Shown here piece by piece: positions 60,014-64,000 of a DNA stretch of 64,000 bases. The stretch comes from Bacillota bacterium (GTDB taxonomy: Bacteria > Bacillota > Clostridia > Oscillospirales > Oscillospiraceae). The notes beneath the pieces are model-generated. The model was not told where the DNA came from. It was given only the letters and a program-made list of their open reading frames with translations, and searched no databases. The translations under genes and the position numbers were made by a program. Location of the stretch: NCBI GenBank assembly GCA_021768085.1, contig JAETOJ010000001.1, positions 1 to 64,000 on the forward strand, read 5' to 3'. Numbering within the stretch: position 1 is the first letter of the stretch; every line of letters starts with the position of its first letter.

Positions 60014-60658
60014 CTATGCCTTGAACTCCGTGTTGGCGTACTTGCACCAGGGGGCGCACACGCACTCGCCGCACTTGGCCTTCCGGGCGGTACACACAGC
60101 CCGGCCGTGGAGCACCAGCCGATGGCAAAAATTGTTGGACTCCTCCGGCGGCAGGACGGCCCGGAGCTGCTGCTCCACCTTGGCGGGATCCTTGGTGCCG
60201 TCTGTCAGGCCCATCCGGCCGGAGATGCGGATGCAGTGGGTGTCCGCCACCACCACGCCGGGGGTGTTGTGCACGTCCCCTAAAATCAGGTTGGCCGTCT
60301 TGCGGCCCACCCCGGGCAGGCGGAGCAGATCCTCCATGGTACCGGGGACTTTGCCGCCGTATTCATTCAGCAGCATCTGGGCGCACAGCACCAGATCCTT
60401 GCTCTTGGCCCGGAAGAAACCGCAGGAGTGGATGTACTCCCCCACCTCCTCGATGTCCGCTTCCGCGAAGCTCTTTAGGGTGGGGAACCGCTCAAAGAGC
60501 GCTGGGGTAACCATGTTCACCCGTTCGTCGGTGCACTGGGCGGACAGCCGCACGGCGAACAGCAGCTCGTAATCCTTTTTGTATTGCAGGGAGCAGATCC
60601 CGTCGGGGTACAGCTCCTTCAGGGCGTTGACAATGGCGATCACGTTTTTCTGTTCCAC
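60014..60658 (-). CDS. nth: Endonuclease III
   Basis: A 214-aa DNA glycosylase/AP lyase removing oxidised pyrimidines. The helix-hairpin-helix [13 protein letters not shown] holds the catalytic lysine (about 120) and VVADTHCIR the aspartate (about 138). The C-terminus carries a 4Fe-4S loop, C-x6-C-x2-C-x5-C ([17 protein letters not shown]). GTG 60658 is chosen, giving the family N-terminus, with GAGGTGAG upstream; there is no suitable ATG. Confidence 0.95.
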   Translation of the reverse strand: MEQKNVIAIVNALKELYPDGICSLQYKKDYELLFAVRLSAQCTDERVNMVTPALFERFPTLKSFAEADIEEVGEYIHSCGFFRAKSKDLVLCAQMLLNEYGGKVPGTMEDLLRLPGVGRKTANLILGDVHNTPGVVVADTHCIRISGRMGLTDGTKDPAKVEQQLRAVLPPEESNNFCHRLVLHGRAVCTARKAKCGECVCAPWCKYANTEFKA

Positions 60659-60730
60659 AAAACTCACCTCACTGGATAGGATACCATAAAATCCGCCAAA
60701 AAGCGAGACTGTTTTTTCGGTTGGTGACAG

Positions 60731-60759
60731 TTGTGCTTTTAAGGAAAACAAGGTATAAT
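60731..60759 (+). promoter_or_regulatory. glyA promoter
   Basis: TTGTGC (60731-60736), 17-base spacer, perfect TATAAT (60754-60759), about 37 bases before the start codon. The short leader leaves no room for a riboswitch. Confidence 0.82.
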
Positions 60760-60795
60760 GGAACCGATCAAAATCTGGAAAGGCGGAGACACAAC

Positions 60796-62046
60796 ATGGT
60801 TTTAGAGTATATGGACTTTGTGTCCAAGCAGGATCCCGAGCTGGGCGCGGCCATCCGGGCGGAGTATCAGCGCCAGTGCGACAACATTGAGCTCATCGCA
60901 TCGGAGAACATCGTGTCCGAGGCGGTGCTGGCCGCCATGGGCAGCGTGCTCACCAACAAGTATGCCGAGGGCTACCCCGGCAAGCGGTACTACGGCGGCT
61001 GCCAGTGCGTGGACGTGGCGGAGAATCTGGCCATCGAGCGGGCCTGCAAGCTGTTCGGCGCACAATTTGCCAATGTCCAGCCCCACTCCGGCGCCCAGGC
61101 CAACTACGCGGTCTACATGGCCCTGTGCCAGCCCGGGGACACCGTGCTGGGCATGAACCTGGATCACGGCGGCCACCTCACCCACGGCAGCCCGGTGAAC
61201 TTCTCCGGCAAGTATTTCAAGATGGTGTCCTACGGCGTGAACGAGGAGACGGGCGTCATCGACTATGACGAGGTGGCCCGGATCGCCCACGAGTGCAAGC
61301 CCAGGATGATCATCGCCGGCGCCTCCGCCTATCCCCGGGTCATCGACTTCCAGCGGTTCCGCCAGATCGCCGACGAGGTGGGGGCGTACCTCTGGGTGGA
61401 CATGGCCCACATCGCGGGGCTGGTGGCGGCGGGTCTGCACCCCTCCCCCATCCCCTATGCCCATGTCACCTCCACCACCACCCACAAGACCCTCCGGGGC
61501 CCCCGGGGCGGAATGCTGCTCACCAACGACGAGGAGCTGGCCAAGAAGCTGAACTCCGCCATCTTCCCCGGCTCCCAGGGCGGCCCGCTGATGCACGTCA
61601 TCGCCGCCAAGGCGGTGGCCCTGGGCGAGGCGCTAACCCCCGAGTTCAAGACCTACCAGCAGCAGATTGTGAAGAACTCCGCCGCCCTGGCCGAAGGGCT
61701 GGTGAAGCGGGGCATGAAGCTGGTGTCCGGCGGCACGGACAACCACCTGTCCCTCATTGACCTGCGGGACATGGGCGACCTCACCGGCAAGGAGCTGGAG
61801 CGCCGGCTGGACGAGGTTCGCATCACCGCCAACAAGAACAAGGTGCCCGGCGACCCCCGCTCCCCCTTCCAGACCAGCGGTCTGCGGGTGGGCAGCCCCG
61901 CCGTCACCAGCCGCGGCTTTGTGGAGGCCGACATGGACAAGGTGGCGGAGTATATCGCCCTGGCGGCCACCGACTTCGAGGCCAAGGCGGAGGAAATCCG
62001 GGCCGGCGTGGCGGCGTTGACGGCCAAGTATCCCATCTACCGTTGA
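60796..62046 (+). CDS. glyA: Serine hydroxymethyltransferase
   Basis: A 416-aa PLP enzyme converting serine and THF to glycine and methylene-THF. [12 protein letters not shown] (about 31), [11 protein letters not shown] (about 57) and the PLP-lysine segment [16 protein letters not shown] (about 223-238) are visible. It supplies glycine to PurD and one-carbon units through FolD to PurN and PurH. ATG 60796 follows GGCGGAG. Confidence 0.98.
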   Translation: MVLEYMDFVSKQDPELGAAIRAEYQRQCDNIELIASENIVSEAVLAAMGSVLTNKYAEGYPGKRYYGGCQCVDVAENLAIERACKLFGAQFANVQPHSGAQANYAVYMALCQPGDTVLGMNLDHGGHLTHGSPVNFSGKYFKMVSYGVNEETGVIDYDEVARIAHECKPRMIIAGASAYPRVIDFQRFRQIADEVGAYLWVDMAHIAGLVAAGLHPSPIPYAHVTSTTTHKTLRGPRGGMLLTNDEELAKKLNSAIFPGSQGGPLMHVIAAKAVALGEALTPEFKTYQQQIVKNSAALAEGLVKRGMKLVSGGTDNHLSLIDLRDMGDLTGKELERRLDEVRITANKNKVPGDPRSPFQTSGLRVGSPAVTSRGFVEADMDKVAEYIALAATDFEAKAEEIRAGVAALTAKYPIYR

Positions 62047-62078
62047 GAAAAGACTGAATCAGAAAAGAGGAGCTTGGG

Positions 62079-62546
62079 ATGAGGCTCAACTTCAAGCAGC
62101 GTTTTTTCTCCTGGCTGGACAGCTACGACATCTACGACGAGGACGGCAACACCGTATTCACCGTGGAGGGCAAGCTGAGCTGGGGCCACTGTCTGCACAT
62201 CAACGACGCCTATGGCAGCCACATCGGCACCCTCCAAGAGAAGGTGTTCACCTTCCTGCCCCAGTTTGAGATCTATATCCAGGATCAGTATGTGGGCTGC
62301 ATCAAGAAGGAGTTCTCCTTTTTCAAGCCCCAATTCACCATCGACTTCAACGGCTGGCAGGTGGACGGGGCCTGGATGGAGTGGGACTACACCATCTGGG
62401 ACGGGCAGCGTCAGGTGGCCTCTATCTCCAAGGAGCTGTTCCACCTGACCGACACCTATCTCATCGACGTGGCCGACCCCGGGGACGCGCTGGGGGCGCT
62501 GCTGGTGGTGCTGGCCATCGACGCGGAAAAGTGCTCCCGGAGCTGA
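62079..62546 (+). CDS. LURP-one-related family protein
   Basis: A 155-aa protein with the tubby-like LOR fold pattern: an alternating beta-strand sequence (YDIYDEDGNTVFTVEGKLSWGH) and a late EWDYTIWDGQRQVASISKE. Bacterial members (YxjI type) have no proven function. ATG 62079 follows GAGGAG. It lies between glyA and rarA in the same direction with short gaps. Confidence 0.85.
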   Translation: MRLNFKQRFFSWLDSYDIYDEDGNTVFTVEGKLSWGHCLHINDAYGSHIGTLQEKVFTFLPQFEIYIQDQYVGCIKKEFSFFKPQFTIDFNGWQVDGAWMEWDYTIWDGQRQVASISKELFHLTDTYLIDVADPGDALGALLVVLAIDAEKCSRS

Positions 62547-62614
62547 GAGCATGGGCCGGTTTTTGAGCGTCCTTGGCGTGGACAAGCGCATCATAAGGAA
62601 GGGAGGGGCCGCGT

Positions 62615-63898
62615 ATGTACCAGCCCCTGGCGGATCGCATCCGGCCCCAGACCCTGGACGAGGTGCTGGGTCAGAGCCACATTCTGGGCCAGGACGGCCT
62701 GCTGCGCCGGGTGATTGACAGTGGGAAGATCCCCAATATGGTGTTCTACGGCCCCTCTGGAACGGGCAAGACCACCGTGGCCAACATCATCGCCCAGCGG
62801 TCAGGCCGCACCCTGCGCCGGCTCAACGCCACCACCGCCTCCCTGGCAGACATCCGGGACGTGATGGAGCAGGTGGGCACCCTGCTGGCCCCCAACGGGG
62901 TGCTGCTCTACCTGGACGAGATCCAGTATTTCAATAAAAAGCAGCAGCAGTCCCTGCTGGAGTTCATCGAGAACGGGAAGATCACCCTCATCGCCTCCAC
63001 CACGGAGAACCCCTACTTTACCATCTTCAACGCCATCCTGTCCCGCTCCACGGTGTTTGAGTTCAAGATGCTGACGGCGGACGACCTCCTGCCCGCCGTA
63101 GATCGGGGCATCGCCCTCCAGGCGGAGGAGCTTGGAGTAAAAGCCGTATGCCAGGACGGGGTTCGGGAGCATCTGGCCGCCTCCTGCGGCGGTGACGTGC
63201 GCAAGGCCCTCAACGCCGTGGAGCTGCTGATGACCGCCAGCCGGATCCAGGACGGCATCCTCACCATCACCCTGGACGACGCCAAGCTGGTGGCCCAGCG
63301 CTCCGCCATGCGGTACGACCGGGACGGGGACGACCACTTCGACATTGCCTCCGCCCTGATGAAGTCCCTGCGGGGCTCCGACCCGGACGCCGCGCTGCAC
63401 TATCTGGCCCGCCTGCTGGAGGCGGGGGATATGCTCACCGCCATCCGGCGCCTCCTGTGCTCCGCCAGTGAGGATATCGGCATGGCCTACCCCCAAGCCG
63501 CGTCCATCGTCAAGTCCTGCGTGGACAGCGCCCTCCAGTTGGGGCTGCCGGAGGCCCGGCTGCCTCTGGCCCAGGCGGCCATCCTGCTGGCCACCGCCCC
63601 CAAGTCCAACAGCGTGTGCGCCGCCATCGACGCCGCCCTGGCCGACGTACGGGCGGGGCGCACTGGGGACTACCCCCGGCATTTGCAGAACGTCCACGCC
63701 GACGGCGCGGGCTTTGAGCGGGAGCAGGGCTACCTCTACCCCCACCAGTTCCCAGGGCATTGGGTGGAGCAGCAGTACTTGCCTGATGCCATTCAGGATC
63801 ACGTGTACTACCGGTACGGCCCCAACAAGACGGAGCAGGCCGCCAAGGCGTACTGGGACAGGATCAAGGGCGGCCAGCCGGAAAAGGGGGACGGGTAA
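62615..63898 (+). CDS. rarA: Replication-associated recombination protein RarA (MgsA)
   Basis: A 427-aa AAA+ ATPase acting at stalled forks, interacting with SSB in known cases. PLADRIRPQTLDEVLGQ starts it; Walker A is GPSGTGKTT (about 46), Walker B LLYLDEIQYFNKKQQ (about 98), sensor 1 IASTTENPYF (about 128). The C-terminal tetramerisation domain has SEDIGMAYPQA and PHQFPGHWVEQQYLP. ATG 62615 follows GGGAGGGG. Confidence 0.96.
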   Translation: MYQPLADRIRPQTLDEVLGQSHILGQDGLLRRVIDSGKIPNMVFYGPSGTGKTTVANIIAQRSGRTLRRLNATTASLADIRDVMEQVGTLLAPNGVLLYLDEIQYFNKKQQQSLLEFIENGKITLIASTTENPYFTIFNAILSRSTVFEFKMLTADDLLPAVDRGIALQAEELGVKAVCQDGVREHLAASCGGDVRKALNAVELLMTASRIQDGILTITLDDAKLVAQRSAMRYDRDGDDHFDIASALMKSLRGSDPDAALHYLARLLEAGDMLTAIRRLLCSASEDIGMAYPQAASIVKSCVDSALQLGLPEARLPLAQAAILLATAPKSNSVCAAIDAALADVRAGRTGDYPRHLQNVHADGAGFEREQGYLYPHQFPGHWVEQQYLPDAIQDHVYYRYGPNKTEQAAKAYWDRIKGGQPEKGDG

Positions 63899-63899
63899 T

Positions 63900-64000
63900 A
63901 TGCCCATGGATATCCACGTTGGCGACATTTTAGAGCTGAAAAAGGCCCACCCCTGCGGCAGCAAGGAGTGGACGGTGCTGCGGGTGGGCATGGACTTTAA
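63900..64000 (+). CDS. DUF951 family protein, truncated by the window edge
   Basis: Only the first 33 codons are present. DIHVGDILELKKAHPCGSKEW followed by TVLRVGMDF matches the small DUF951 (YyzM-type) family, normally about 65 residues, of unknown function and often near the DNA-replication gene set. ATG 63900 or ATG 63906 may be the start. The stop of rarA lies just upstream, so they may be co-transcribed. Confidence 0.8.
   Translation, partial: MPMDIHVGDILELKKAHPCGSKEWTVLRVGMDF

Noticed and set aside
62551-62614. Small open frame starting at ATG 62551 before rarA
   Set aside because: It has no ribosome binding site, runs into rarA in another frame and gives no recognisable protein.
1-64000. 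CRISPR arrays, insertion sequences, rRNA genes and prophage structural genes
   Set aside because: No regularly spaced repeats, transposase genes, rRNA sequence or phage head/tail genes were found on either strand.

Overview
The window looks like chromosomal DNA of a high-GC member of the Bacillota, class Clostridia, most likely a gut-type Oscillospiraceae relative (Flavonifractor/Pseudoflavonifractor-like). The reasons are the protein families (BlaI/M56 pairs, a CotH-VTC-DUF4956 cluster, YfmF/YfmH, DUF1292, DUF975, DUF4179-type anti-sigma, archaeal-type PurO), the GC-rich codon use, and sigma-A promoters with 17-bp spacers. The genus is an inference; no rRNA gene is present.

Layout. 1-3961: right end of an integrated element (Rep-type ATPase lacking its N-terminus, FtsK-like translocase, excisionase, tyrosine integrase) abutting the 3' end of a tRNA-Arg(CCG) gene. 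4.2-5.5 kb: Kef-type antiporter. 5.7-7.7 kb (minus): two uncharacterised genes, one DUF4279, the other carrying a motif of sodium-pump decarboxylases. 7.8-12.6 kb (minus): purA, lysC, hom, pheB. 12.8-19.5 kb: class A PBP, DUF1292 protein, a candidate structured RNA, a parvulin-type foldase, tcdA and a PAP2 phosphatase. 19.6-22.9 kb: a GT4-CsaB fusion and a second glycosyltransferase for cell-wall polysaccharide.

23-31 kb is a purine operon, purE-C-F-M-N-O-(64-aa membrane protein)-purH(AICAR transformylase only)-purD, preceded by a candidate leader peptide and terminator. It uses a split PurH and a PurF whose glutaminase site is degenerate. 31.1-37.6 kb holds two divergent BlaI/M56-peptidase systems with two palindromic operators at each promoter; the second M56 gene is broken by an internal deletion and frameshift. 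37.7-38.5 kb is the yceD-rpmF pair. 38.5-42.5 kb is a lone OmpR-family regulator divergent from a VTC/DUF4956/CotH operon; both promoters carry the same direct-repeat box at the same distance from the -10 element.

42.5-52.9 kb: M20 amidohydrolase, DUF975 membrane protein, NADP isocitrate dehydrogenase, S51-type peptidase, HAD phosphatase, a nucleoside-type ABC transporter without its binding protein, and cysK. 53-57.6 kb: yfmF, yfmH, lgt, folD. 57.6-64 kb: VanZ-like protein, ECF sigma and anti-sigma, nth, glyA, a LURP-one-related protein, rarA and the start of a DUF951 gene.

A theme across the window is a family of five dispersed hairpin elements (5533, 12124, 29726, 33766, 46262). Each sits at or just after the stop codon of a gene, in that gene's direction, with an invariant inner stem, covarying outer stem and conserved 3' tail. 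PurA, the purine operon, GlyA and FolD tie purine synthesis to one-carbon supply.
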